Source of the DNA: an uncultured Collinsella sp.
GTDB lineage: Bacteria; Actinomycetota; Coriobacteriia; Coriobacteriales; Coriobacteriaceae
Reading direction: 5' to 3'
DNA: 64,000 bases
NCBI GenBank assembly: GCA_902489665.1
Contig: CABUAT010000003.1
Location: 40,224 to 104,223, forward strand
Shown here: positions 54,169 to 62,363 of the stretch, piece after piece
Numbering within the stretch: the stretch's first letter is position 1
Layout: every line of letters starts with the position of its first letter
Made by a program: the position numbers and the translations under genes
Notes under the pieces: generated by a model
What the model was told of the DNA's origin: nothing
Seen by the model: only the letters and a program-made list of their open reading frames with translations
The model's database searches: none

Positions 54169-57168
54169 ATGAGCGACATCATGAGGCCGATCCCGTTTTC
54201 GCAGCTGATGAACTGGATCATCGAGGAGCACAAGACCCAGGACGCCATCTTTGGCGTGCGCAAGATGGTCACGACCAACCAGGAGGGTGCGCTTCCCATT
54301 TTTGACGAGCGCATCGAGACTCCGTTTGGCCCGGCCGCCGGCCCCAACACGCAGCTTGCCCAGAACATCGTGGCCTCTTATGTGGCCGGTTCTCGTTTCT
54401 TTGAGCTCAAGACCGTTCAGGTTATGGACGGCGAGGAGCTCTCCAAGTGTGTGAACAAGCCCTGCATCGTGGCGCAGGACGAGTGCTACAACTGCGAGTG
54501 GTCGACCGAGCTCGAGGTTCCGCAGGCCTTTGCCGAGTACGTGAAGGCATGGTTCGCCTGCCACCTGATCGCTCGCGAGTACGGCCTGGGAAGCCCGGAC
54601 GGTTTTGTCTTCAACATGTCCGTGGGTTATGACCTGGAGGGCATCAAGAGCCCCAAGGTCGATGCCTACATCGAGGGCATGAAGGATGCCAGCGGCTCCG
54701 ACGTCTGGAACGAGTGCCGCGCATGGGCGCTTGCCAACCTGGACAAGTTTGAGCATGTCGACGCCGCGTTTGTCGAGTCCATCCCGGCACGCGTCTCCAA
54801 CTCCATCACCGAGTCCACCCTGCACGGCTGCCCGCCGGCGGAGATCGAGCGCATCGCGACCTACCTCATCACCGAGAAGGGCCTCAACACCTACATCAAG
54901 TGCAACCCCACGCTGCTGGGTTATGAGTTTGCCCGCCAGCGCCTCAACGAGCTGGGCTTTGACTACATTGTCTTCGATGACACGCACTTCCGCGAGGATC
55001 TACAGTGGGCCGATGCCGTGCCTATGTTCGAGCGCCTGATTGCCCTGTGCGCCGAGCGCGGCCTGGAGTTTGGCGTCAAGCTCACCAACACGTTCCCCGT
55101 CGACGTGACGAGAAACGAGCTGCCCTCCACCGAGATGTACATGTCGGGCCGTTCGCTGTTCTCGCTGACCATCGAGGCTGCCCGCCGCATTACCGAGCAG
55201 TTCGATGGCAAGCTGCGTATCAGCTACTCCGGTGGTGCCACGGTCTACAACATCCGCGCTCTGTACGATGCCGGCATTTGGCCCGTCACCCTGGCGACCG
55301 ACGTTCTCAAGCCCGGTGGCTACGAGCGCTTTAGCCAGATGGCCGGTGAGTTTACCGACCTGGACGGCAAGCCGTTTGAGGGCGTCTCGCTCGACGCCGT
55401 GACCGCGATCCAGACCGACTCGCTCACCAACCCGCTCTACAAGAAGCCGCTGCGCCCGCTGCCCGACCGCAAGGTTGCCGGCAAGAGCCCGCTTTCCGAC
55501 TGCTTTACCACGCCGTGCCGCACGAGCTGCCCCATCCAGCAGGATATTCCCGCCTACCTGGCGGCAGTGGATGAGGGCCGCTACGAGGACGCGCTCAACA
55601 TCATCATCGAGCGCAACGCCCTGCCGTTTATCACCGGCACCATCTGCCCGCATCCCTGCGGCCGTGCTTGCGAGCGTGCGTTCTACGAGCCCGAGGGCGC
55701 CCAGATCCGCGCCAGCAAGCTCAAGGCCGCCCGCGAGGCCATGACCGCCGTGCTGCCCAAGCTGCGCGCCCAGGCCATCGCCAACGACGGCGAGCGCAAC
55801 GTTGCCGTTATCGGCGGCGGCCCTGCCGGTCTGGCGACGGCGTTCTTCCTGACGCGCGCCGGCGTGCCCGTTACCATCTTTGAGGCCCGCGATTCGCTCG
55901 GCGGCGTGGTCCGTCACGTGATCCCCGAGTTCCGTATCGCCAGCGACGATATCTCGCACGATGCCGAGCTCTGCCTGGCCTTTGGCGCCAAGGTTCAGCT
56001 CAACGCCCGCGTGGAGTCCATCGACGAGCTCAAGGCCCAGAGCTTTACCGACGTGGTCGTGGCCACCGGCGCCTGGATGCCCGGCTCTGCAGGCTTGGGC
56101 GAGGGTGCCGAGCTCGACGTGCTGGAGTTCCTCGAGGCCGCCAAGAAGGGCGAGAAGCTCGAGCTGGGCGAGGACGTCGTGGTCATCGGCGCCGGCAACA
56201 CCGCCATGGATGCTGCCCGCGTGGCCAAGCGCCTGGCTGGTGTGAAGAACGTGCGCCTGGTGTATCGCCGCACCAAGAAGCAGATGCCCGCCGACGAGGA
56301 AGAGCTCGATCTTGCTCTTGCCGACGGCGTTGAGTTCTGCGAGCTGCTGGCGCCCAAGGCGCTCAACGGCGCCGTGCTGACCTGCGACGTTATGGAGCTT
56401 GGCGAGCCGGATGCAAGCGGCCGTCGCAGTCCCGTCGCCACGGGCGAGACCGTCGAGCTGCCCGCCACCACGGTGATCTGCGCCGTGGGCGAGGGCATCG
56501 ATGCCAGCCTGTACGATGCCGCGGGCGTCGAGCACGACCGTCGCGGTCGCCTTGCCGCCACCTCCACCGGCGTCGAGGGCGTCTGGGCTGCGGGCGACTG
56601 CCGCCGCGGTCCGGCCACCGTGGTCGAGGCTATCGCCGACGCCGCCGAGGTTGCCCGTGCCATTGCCGGCGTGGACTTTAACAAGTACGCCGACTGCAAC
56701 GAGCAGGCCGGTCGCGAGGACACCTGCTACGAGCGCAAGGGGTCACTGTGCCGTGACAAGCGCAACTGCACCAAGACCCGCTGCCTGGGCTGCGGATCGG
56801 TGTGCGAGGTCTGCTGCGACGTGTGCCCCAACCGCGCCAACGTTGCCATTAAGGTGCCGGGCTTGGCCAAGCATCAGGTCGTCCATGTCGATGGCATGTG
56901 CAACGAGTGCGGCAACTGCGCCGTGTTCTGCCCCTACCAGGAGGGTCGTCCCTACAAGGACAAGCTCACCCTGTTCTGGAGCGAGCAGGACATGGAGAAC
57001 TCCGAGAACGAGGGCTTCCTGGCCGTGGACGAGGACCACTTTAAGGTCCGCGTCGCCGGCACGGTCCGCACCGTCTCGGTCGATGCCGTCAACACCGGTC
57101 TGCCCGAGGCCGTCCGCCTGACCATCAGGGCTGTGCGCGACAACTATTCGTACCTTCTTAAGAAATAG
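54169..57168 (+). CDS. ygfK: YgfK-type FAD/iron-sulfur oxidoreductase (putative selenate reductase subunit)
   Basis: This 999-residue multidomain redox protein has an N-terminal barrel-like region (1-430, with ECYNCEWSTE) and a glutamate-synthase-small-subunit-like FAD/NAD unit. The latter includes CRTSCPIQQDIPAYL, CPHPCGRACE, NVAVIGGGPAGLATAFFLTR, VVVIGAGNTAMDAARVAKRL and AAGDCRRGPATVVEAIADA. A C-terminal pair of 4Fe-4S clusters (CLGCGSVCEVCCDVCPNRAN and CNECGNCAVFCPYQ) ends the protein. It is part of the selenium-dependent molybdenum hydroxylase gene set, where it probably channels electrons. The start ATG 54169 has GAGAGGAG. Confidence 0.92.
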   Translation: MSDIMRPIPFSQLMNWIIEEHKTQDAIFGVRKMVTTNQEGALPIFDERIETPFGPAAGPNTQLAQNIVASYVAGSRFFELKTVQVMDGEELSKCVNKPCIVAQDECYNCEWSTELEVPQAFAEYVKAWFACHLIAREYGLGSPDGFVFNMSVGYDLEGIKSPKVDAYIEGMKDASGSDVWNECRAWALANLDKFEHVDAAFVESIPARVSNSITESTLHGCPPAEIERIATYLITEKGLNTYIKCNPTLLGYEFARQRLNELGFDYIVFDDTHFREDLQWADAVPMFERLIALCAERGLEFGVKLTNTFPVDVTRNELPSTEMYMSGRSLFSLTIEAARRITEQFDGKLRISYSGGATVYNIRALYDAGIWPVTLATDVLKPGGYERFSQMAGEFTDLDGKPFEGVSLDAVTAIQTDSLTNPLYKKPLRPLPDRKVAGKSPLSDCFTTPCRTSCPIQQDIPAYLAAVDEGRYEDALNIIIERNALPFITGTICPHPCGRACERAFYEPEGAQIRASKLKAAREAMTAVLPKLRAQAIANDGERNVAVIGGGPAGLATAFFLTRAGVPVTIFEARDSLGGVVRHVIPEFRIASDDISHDAELCLAFGAKVQLNARVESIDELKAQSFTDVVVATGAWMPGSAGLGEGAELDVLEFLEAAKKGEKLELGEDVVVIGAGNTAMDAARVAKRLAGVKNVRLVYRRTKKQMPADEEELDLALADGVEFCELLAPKALNGAVLTCDVMELGEPDASGRRSPVATGETVELPATTVICAVGEGIDASLYDAAGVEHDRRGRLAATSTGVEGVWAAGDCRRGPATVVEAIADAAEVARAIAGVDFNKYADCNEQAGREDTCYERKGSLCRDKRNCTKTRCLGCGSVCEVCCDVCPNRANVAIKVPGLAKHQVVHVDGMCNECGNCAVFCPYQEGRPYKDKLTLFWSEQDMENSENEGFLAVDEDHFKVRVAGTVRTVSVDAVNTGLPEAVRLTIRAVRDNYSYLLKK

Positions 57169-57179
57169 GCGAGTCTCTT

Positions 57180-57659
57180 ATGGCCAAATCCATTCAACAT
57201 AATGTGGCCTACGTTGCCTGCGGAAGCGGTTGCGCCTCCGCAGGCGGCGACGCCCGCTGCAGCGAAGGCTGCATTGGCTGTGGCGCCTGCGTCACGGCCT
57301 GCCCCCACGGTGCCATTGCGCTGGTCGACGGCGTCGCCCGCGTGGACCGCTCCAAGTGCACGGGCTGTGGCCTGTGCGGCATGGCGTGCCCGCAGCGCGT
57401 GATTGCCTTTGTTCCCGGCTACCAGAACATTCTGGTGCGCTGCAACAACACCGATAAGGGCGCCATTGCGCGCAAGATCTGCGACACGAGCTGCATCGGT
57501 TGCGGTATGTGCGCCAAAAAGTGCCCTGCCGGCGCTATCCGCATCGAGGACAACTGCGCCCATATCGACGGCGCGGACTGCCTGTCGTGCGGCATGTGCG
57601 CCGTCGTCTGCCCGCATGGCGCCATCCACGACCGCACCGGCATCGCCGCCGGCGTGTAG
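57180..57659 (+). CDS. Polyferredoxin with four 4Fe-4S motifs
   Basis: This is a 159-residue soluble electron carrier. Four CxxCxxCxxxC motifs are present: CIGCGACVTACP, CTGCGLCGMACP, CIGCGMCAKKCP and CLSCGMCAVVCP, so it binds up to four clusters. The arrangement resembles the ferredoxin part of RnfB. Extra N-terminal cysteines (VACGSGCASAGG, RCSEG) could bind a further centre. It starts 11 bases after ygfK and ends 12 bp before the hydroxylase gene. It is therefore the likely electron link between the molybdenum enzyme and YgfK. Confidence 0.9.
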   Translation: MAKSIQHNVAYVACGSGCASAGGDARCSEGCIGCGACVTACPHGAIALVDGVARVDRSKCTGCGLCGMACPQRVIAFVPGYQNILVRCNNTDKGAIARKICDTSCIGCGMCAKKCPAGAIRIEDNCAHIDGADCLSCGMCAVVCPHGAIHDRTGIAAGV

Positions 57660-57671
57660 AAGGGAATCACC

Positions 57672-60449
57672 ATGGCACAGGAATTCACTTTTACCGTTAA
57701 CGGCGTGGAGCGCACGACGACGCAGAACAAGCCGTTGCTGCGCTACCTACGCGACGACCTGCACATTCACTCCGCCAAGGACGGCTGCTCCGAGGGCGCG
57801 TGCGGTACCTGCACCATCCACGTGGACGGTGCGGCCGTCAAGGCGTGCGTACTGACCACCGCGCTTGCCGCCGGCCGCAACATCGTGACCGTCGAGGGCC
57901 TGCCCCAGGACGTGCGCGAGGCCTTTGTGTACGCCTTTGGCGCCGTGGGCGCCGTGCAGTGCGGCTTTTGCATCCCCGGCATGGTCATGGCGGGCGCAGC
58001 GCTCATCGCCGAGGACCCCGAGCCCACCGAGGAACAGATCAAGTACGCCATTCGCGGTAACGTCTGCCGCTGCACCGGCTACAAAAAGATTATCGAGGGC
58101 ATCTCGCTGGCCGCTGCGGTGCTCCGCGGCGAAAAGCAGATCGACGAGGACCTGGAGCGCGGCGATGACTACGGCGTGGGCAAGCGCGCCTTCCGTGTCG
58201 ACGTGCGCAAGAAGGTGCTCGGTGAGGGCAAGTATCCCGACGACATCGACGAGCTCGATCAGCCGGGCCTGACCTACGCCAGCGCCGTGCGCTCCAAGTA
58301 TCCGCGCGCCCGCGTGCTCTCCATCGACACCTCCAAGGCCGAGGCCCTGCCCGGTGTGGTGGGCATCCTGCGCGCCGAGGACGTGCCGGTCAACCAGGTC
58401 GGCCACCTTATCCAGGACTGGGACGTCATGATCGCTCAGGGCGATATCACCCGTTGCGTGGGCGATGCCATCGTGCTGGTGGTCGCCGAGGACGAGGCGA
58501 CGCTCGAGAAGGCCAAGAAGCTCGTAAAGATTGACTACGAGCCGCTGGAGCCCGTGCGCAACATTGTCGAGGCCGGGGCCGCCGACGCCCCGCGTCTGCA
58601 CGACAGCTTCTTTGCCTTTGGCAACACGGTGGAGCTCAAGGACAACGTGTGCCAGAGCCGTCATGTGACGCGCGGCGACGCCGCCAAGGCGCTGGCCGAA
58701 AGCGCATTCACCGTGACGCAGCGCTTTACCACGCCCTTTACCGAGCATGCCTTCTTGGAGCCCGAGTGCGCCGTCGCCTTCCCGTACAAGAACGGCGTCA
58801 AGGTGCAGTCGACCGACCAGGGTGCCTACGATACGCGCAAAGAGTGCGCCCACATGTTTGGCTGGGACAACGAGCCCGAGCGTGTGGTTGTAGAGACCAT
58901 GCTCGTGGGTGGCGGCTTTGGCGGCAAGGAGGACGTGTCCATTCAGCATCTGGCCGCGCTCGCCGCCTATAAGTTCCAGCGTCCTGTGAAGTGCAAGCTC
59001 ACGCGTGCCGAGTCACTCGCGTTCCATCCCAAGCGCCATGCCATGGACGGTACCTTTACACTGGGTTGCGACGCCGAGGGCAACTTTACCGGTCTGGATT
59101 GCGAGATCAACTTTGATACCGGCGCCTACGCGTCGCTGTGCGGCCCGGTGCTCGAGCGCGCCTGCACGCATGCCGTCGGCCCCTACAAGTACCAGAACAC
59201 CGACATTCGCGGTTTTGGCTACTACACCAACAACCCGCCCGCCGGCGCGTACCGCGGCTTTGGCGTTTGCCAGTCCGAGTTTGCGCTCGAGAGTCTGATC
59301 GACTTGCTGGCAGAGAAGGTCGGCCTGGATCCGTGGGAGATCCGCTACCGTAACGCCATCGAGCCGGGCGAGGTTTTGCCCAACGGCCAGATTGCCGACT
59401 GCTCCACGGCGCTGAAGGAGACACTGCTCGAGGTCAAGGATGCCTACTACGCGCATCCCGGCCACGCCGGCATTGCCTGCGCTATGAAGAACGCTGGCGT
59501 GGGCGTTGGCCTGCCCGACGCCGGCCGCTGCAAGATTCGCGTCGAGAACGGCGTGGCCGTGGTCTATGCCGCCACGTCCGACATCGGCCAGGGCTGCAAC
59601 ACCGTCTTTTTGCAGGACGTTGCCGAGGCCTGCGGTCTGCCGCTTCGCTGCATTGCCAACGGCGAGTGCTCCACCGAGAACGCTCCCGACTCCGGCACCA
59701 CGTCTGGCTCGCGTCAGACGGTCGTGACCGGCGAGGCCGTGCGCGGTGCCGCCTTCCTGCTGCGCGATGCCATGCTTGACATCGAGGCCGGCAAGTCTGC
59801 GCCCGCCGCTCCCGTGAATGCACATGGCGACGGCGTCAAGATCGAGTACGACGACGGTCGCGCCTATCAGCTGCACACGCAGGAGCTCGTCGCTGGTCAG
59901 GGTATGCATCCTCAGGATCCCGCGGCCGCCATCAAGGCACTCGAGGGATGCGAGTTTGGCTACGTGTACTTGGAGCCGACCGACAAGCTGGGTGCGGATG
60001 TTCCCAACCCCAAGAGCCACATCTGCTACGGCTTTGCCACGCATGTGGTCATTTTGGACGATGACGGCCGCGTGAGCGAGGTCTATGCTGCGCACGATTC
60101 CGGCAAGGTGGTCAACCCCATCTCCATCCAGGGTCAGATCGAAGGCGGCGTGCTCATGGGTATGGGCTATGCGCTTACCGAGGACTGGCCGCTCAAGGAC
60201 TGCGTGCCCCAGGCAAGGTACGGCACGCTCGGGTTGTTCCGCGCGCCCGAGATTCCGGATATCCACGCCATCTACGTGGAGAAGGACGAACTGCTGCCCG
60301 TGGCATACGGCGGCAAGGGCATCGGCGAGATCGCAACGATCCCCACGGCGCCCGCCGTGCAGAACGCCTATCGCGCATTCGACGGCAAGCTGCGTCCGGA
60401 TCTGCCCATGGTGGATACGCCGTACAGCCGCGCCCGTCACCGTGGGTAG
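57672..60449 (+). CDS. Fused 2Fe-2S / molybdenum hydroxylase, probable selenium-dependent xanthine dehydrogenase
   Basis: This 925-residue xanthine-dehydrogenase-family enzyme combines the small iron-sulfur and large molybdenum subunits in one chain. The first 160 residues carry two 2Fe-2S centres (CSEGACGTC, and GFCIPGMVMAG with NVCRCTGYKK). The molybdopterin region from about 175 includes VGGGFGGKEDVSIQ, GAYRGFGVCQSE and the catalytic-Glu loop GGKGIGEIATIPTAP. No FAD domain is present, so YgfK or the ferredoxin must accept electrons. Selenium would be a labile cofactor, not selenocysteine; no in-frame TGA is seen. Maturation genes (selD, yqeB, yqeC) are not in the window. Confidence 0.9.
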   Translation: MAQEFTFTVNGVERTTTQNKPLLRYLRDDLHIHSAKDGCSEGACGTCTIHVDGAAVKACVLTTALAAGRNIVTVEGLPQDVREAFVYAFGAVGAVQCGFCIPGMVMAGAALIAEDPEPTEEQIKYAIRGNVCRCTGYKKIIEGISLAAAVLRGEKQIDEDLERGDDYGVGKRAFRVDVRKKVLGEGKYPDDIDELDQPGLTYASAVRSKYPRARVLSIDTSKAEALPGVVGILRAEDVPVNQVGHLIQDWDVMIAQGDITRCVGDAIVLVVAEDEATLEKAKKLVKIDYEPLEPVRNIVEAGAADAPRLHDSFFAFGNTVELKDNVCQSRHVTRGDAAKALAESAFTVTQRFTTPFTEHAFLEPECAVAFPYKNGVKVQSTDQGAYDTRKECAHMFGWDNEPERVVVETMLVGGGFGGKEDVSIQHLAALAAYKFQRPVKCKLTRAESLAFHPKRHAMDGTFTLGCDAEGNFTGLDCEINFDTGAYASLCGPVLERACTHAVGPYKYQNTDIRGFGYYTNNPPAGAYRGFGVCQSEFALESLIDLLAEKVGLDPWEIRYRNAIEPGEVLPNGQIADCSTALKETLLEVKDAYYAHPGHAGIACAMKNAGVGVGLPDAGRCKIRVENGVAVVYAATSDIGQGCNTVFLQDVAEACGLPLRCIANGECSTENAPDSGTTSGSRQTVVTGEAVRGAAFLLRDAMLDIEAGKSAPAAPVNAHGDGVKIEYDDGRAYQLHTQELVAGQGMHPQDPAAAIKALEGCEFGYVYLEPTDKLGADVPNPKSHICYGFATHVVILDDDGRVSEVYAAHDSGKVVNPISIQGQIEGGVLMGMGYALTEDWPLKDCVPQARYGTLGLFRAPEIPDIHAIYVEKDELLPVAYGGKGIGEIATIPTAPAVQNAYRAFDGKLRPDLPMVDTPYSRARHRG

Positions 60450-60512
60450 GGCGCAGACGGCATTGCTGATGGGCTGTTCGCGCACAACACCAACTGTATA
60501 TGCTGCACCTTT

Positions 60513-60549
60513 GGCCCCGGCTCCATCGCGAGCCGGGGCCCTTTGTTTG
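60513..60549 (+). terminator. Terminator closing the hydroxylase operon
   Basis: GGCCCCGGCT pairs with AGCCGGGGCC around CCATCGCG, followed by CTTTGTTT. Confidence 0.85.
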
Positions 60550-60553
60550 GAGT

Positions 60554-60661
60554 GGAAACTGCGTCCCGGATTTGGCGCTCAGAACGGGACACGCTTTCCG
60601 GATGGGATGCTTGGCGGAAACTACGGCCCAGTTTTTGGCTCCAGAACGGGATGCATTTTCC
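60554..60661. repeat. Two 46-nt palindromes at a 62-nt period
   Basis: Units at 60554-60599 and 60616-60661 belong to the family at 9681-9850: same 46-nt length, same 16-nt spacer length, different spacer sequence. They lie immediately after the hydroxylase-operon terminator. Confidence 0.9.
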
Positions 60662-60718
60662 GGAACGGTCCACGTGCGGTGGTGTACCGCCCCTTTCGTG
60701 TGCGCCGCTTGTCGAATT

Positions 60719-60770
60719 ACGTTATAGCTAGCTATATTATAGGAAGGTATAATATAGCTAGCTATAACGT
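60719..60770. promoter_or_regulatory. Perfect 52-bp palindrome upstream of the DUF234 ATPase
   Basis: Two 23-bp arms are exact reverse complements around GGAAGG. Each arm contains TATAGCTAGCTATA, itself a palindrome (60723-60736 and 60753-60766). The right half contains TATAAT (60748-60753). It is very AT-rich in a G+C-rich genome and ends 17 bases before the ATPase start. It is probably a promoter with a dyad operator. Confidence 0.85.
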
Positions 60771-60786
60771 AAAGGAAGGATGGTCT

Positions 60787-62178
60787 ATGTTTGTCGGAAG
60801 AACAGCGGAAATGTCCGAGCTCAATCGACTGTATGGCACGGACTCCTTTGAGATGCCTGTGATTTACGGCCGCCGTCGTGTGGGTAAAACGCGCCTTATC
60901 ACAGAGTTCATCCAAGGCAAGAAGGCTATTTACTTTCAAGCTCGTCGTACCAATGCGGAGGCAAACCTGCACGGCTTTAGCCAGGCGATACTTGCAGGCT
61001 CGGTTGGTGCTGCAGGCGTGTCGTTTCGTAGTTTTGACGAGGCGTTCGATGCATTGGTCACCATGGCTCGAACGGAGCGTTTGATTGTCGTGATTGACGA
61101 GTATCCCTATCTCGCCCAATCGAATCCCGAGATCAGCTCGTTGCTGCAAGACAAGATCGACCACTTATACAAAGAGACCAGGCTAATGCTGATCCTATGC
61201 GGCTCGTCTCTTTCGTTTATGGAGGAACAGGTGTTGGGCTACGAGAGCCCACTATACGGTAGGCGTACGGCCCAGTTTAAGATCATGCCGCTCGATTTTA
61301 CGACGACCCTCGGGTTGTGGCAGAGCATGGGTCGCGAAGACGCTGCAGTTTGCTATGGCATGACAGGTGGCATTCCTGCATATATCGAGAAAGTCGATCC
61401 TGCCGCACCGCTCAAGGACAACATCAAACGTCTTTTTCTAACTCCTACGGGCCATCTCTTTGAGGAGCCGAGTAACCTGCTATTGCAGGAGTGCCGCAAT
61501 CCCGAGCAATATGATGCGATCGTGCAAGCAATTGCCCAGGGGCGCTCGAAGATCTCGGAGATTGCGAGCTCTACGGGAATCCCTGCGAGCAACGTAAAGA
61601 GCTATGTGGATAAGCTGGCGTCGCTTGGGATTGTCGAGCGCGAGCTGCCCCTAAACGAGACGAGCAATAAGCGAGCCGTGTATCTGCTGAGCGATCAGAT
61701 GTTTAGGTTCTGGTACAAGTTTGTTCCGCAGAACATCGGGCTGATTCAAAACGATATGGCCGAGATGGCGTATGAGCGCATTGAGCCGCACGTATCGGAT
61801 TACATGGGTACGGTCTTTGAGCTTATATGCAGACAATACGTGTACGAACTCGCGCGGGCGGGCCAGCTTGATGTGGTTCCGGCAAGCGTTGGGCGCTGGT
61901 GGGGGACGGATAATCGCACGCATACGCAGGAAGAAATCGACTTGATTGTTGACGATGGCGAGGGCACTGCGCTGTTTGCGGAATGCAAATGGCGCAATGA
62001 ACCGGTGGGCGAAGACGTGCTGCAAAAGCTCGTGCATCGAAGCGAGCTCTTTAGGCGGCAGCACAAAAGCTATGCGATCTTCTCGAAGCGAGGCTTTACG
62101 CAAGGATGTCAGGAAGCTGCGGCGAGCAGGGGAGATGCCAAGCTGATTTCGTTTGCCGAGATGTGCGAGCGGAGATAA
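60787..62178 (+). CDS. AAA ATPase with DUF234-like nuclease-fold C-terminus
   Basis: This 463-residue STAND/DEXX-box-type ATPase of the archaeal-ATPase family has Walker A GRRRVGKTRL (residues 28-37), Walker B LIVVIDEYPYL (99-109), GSSLSFMEEQVLG sensor region and a winged-helix segment (SEIASSTGIPASNVKSYVDK). The DUF234 C-terminus includes EIDLIVDDGE and FAECKW, a PD-(D/E)xK-like pattern. Members are widespread and often horizontally moved; function is unknown. The start ATG 60787 has AAGGAAGGA. G+C is lower than in the housekeeping genes. A second ATPase of a related family follows. Confidence 0.85.
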   Translation: MFVGRTAEMSELNRLYGTDSFEMPVIYGRRRVGKTRLITEFIQGKKAIYFQARRTNAEANLHGFSQAILAGSVGAAGVSFRSFDEAFDALVTMARTERLIVVIDEYPYLAQSNPEISSLLQDKIDHLYKETRLMLILCGSSLSFMEEQVLGYESPLYGRRTAQFKIMPLDFTTTLGLWQSMGREDAAVCYGMTGGIPAYIEKVDPAAPLKDNIKRLFLTPTGHLFEEPSNLLLQECRNPEQYDAIVQAIAQGRSKISEIASSTGIPASNVKSYVDKLASLGIVERELPLNETSNKRAVYLLSDQMFRFWYKFVPQNIGLIQNDMAEMAYERIEPHVSDYMGTVFELICRQYVYELARAGQLDVVPASVGRWWGTDNRTHTQEEIDLIVDDGEGTALFAECKWRNEPVGEDVLQKLVHRSELFRRQHKSYAIFSKRGFTQGCQEAAASRGDAKLISFAEMCERR

Positions 62179-62229
62179 CCAAGCACGCTCTGATGTGATG
62201 CTCGGAATGGGTCGCGCTAAGGATGCCAA

Positions 62230-62344
62230 GCGTAAAACCTTCAATGAAAATGGCGTAAAAACTACATCTGTCATGGCGTAAAAACTACATTGAAAGTAGC
62301 GTAAAATCAGCATTGAGAATGGCGTAATTTCGCATATCGCGTGA
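62230..62344 (+). repeat. Five 23-bp tandem iteron-like repeats
   Basis: GCGTAA recurs at 62230, 62253, 62276, 62299 and 62322, exactly 23 bp apart. The unit is close to GCGTAAAAACTACATTGAAAATG minus the last bases, with the first four copies well conserved and the fifth degenerate. It ends 19 bases before the DUF4143 ATPase start and is a candidate autoregulatory operator or replication-type iteron array. Confidence 0.9.
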
Positions 62345-62363
62345 TAGAGAGGGACGGCCGTCT

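Noticed and set aside
57672..60449. Selenocysteine in the molybdenum hydroxylase
   Set aside because: The frame has no internal TGA. In this enzyme group selenium is a labile cofactor, not an encoded residue.
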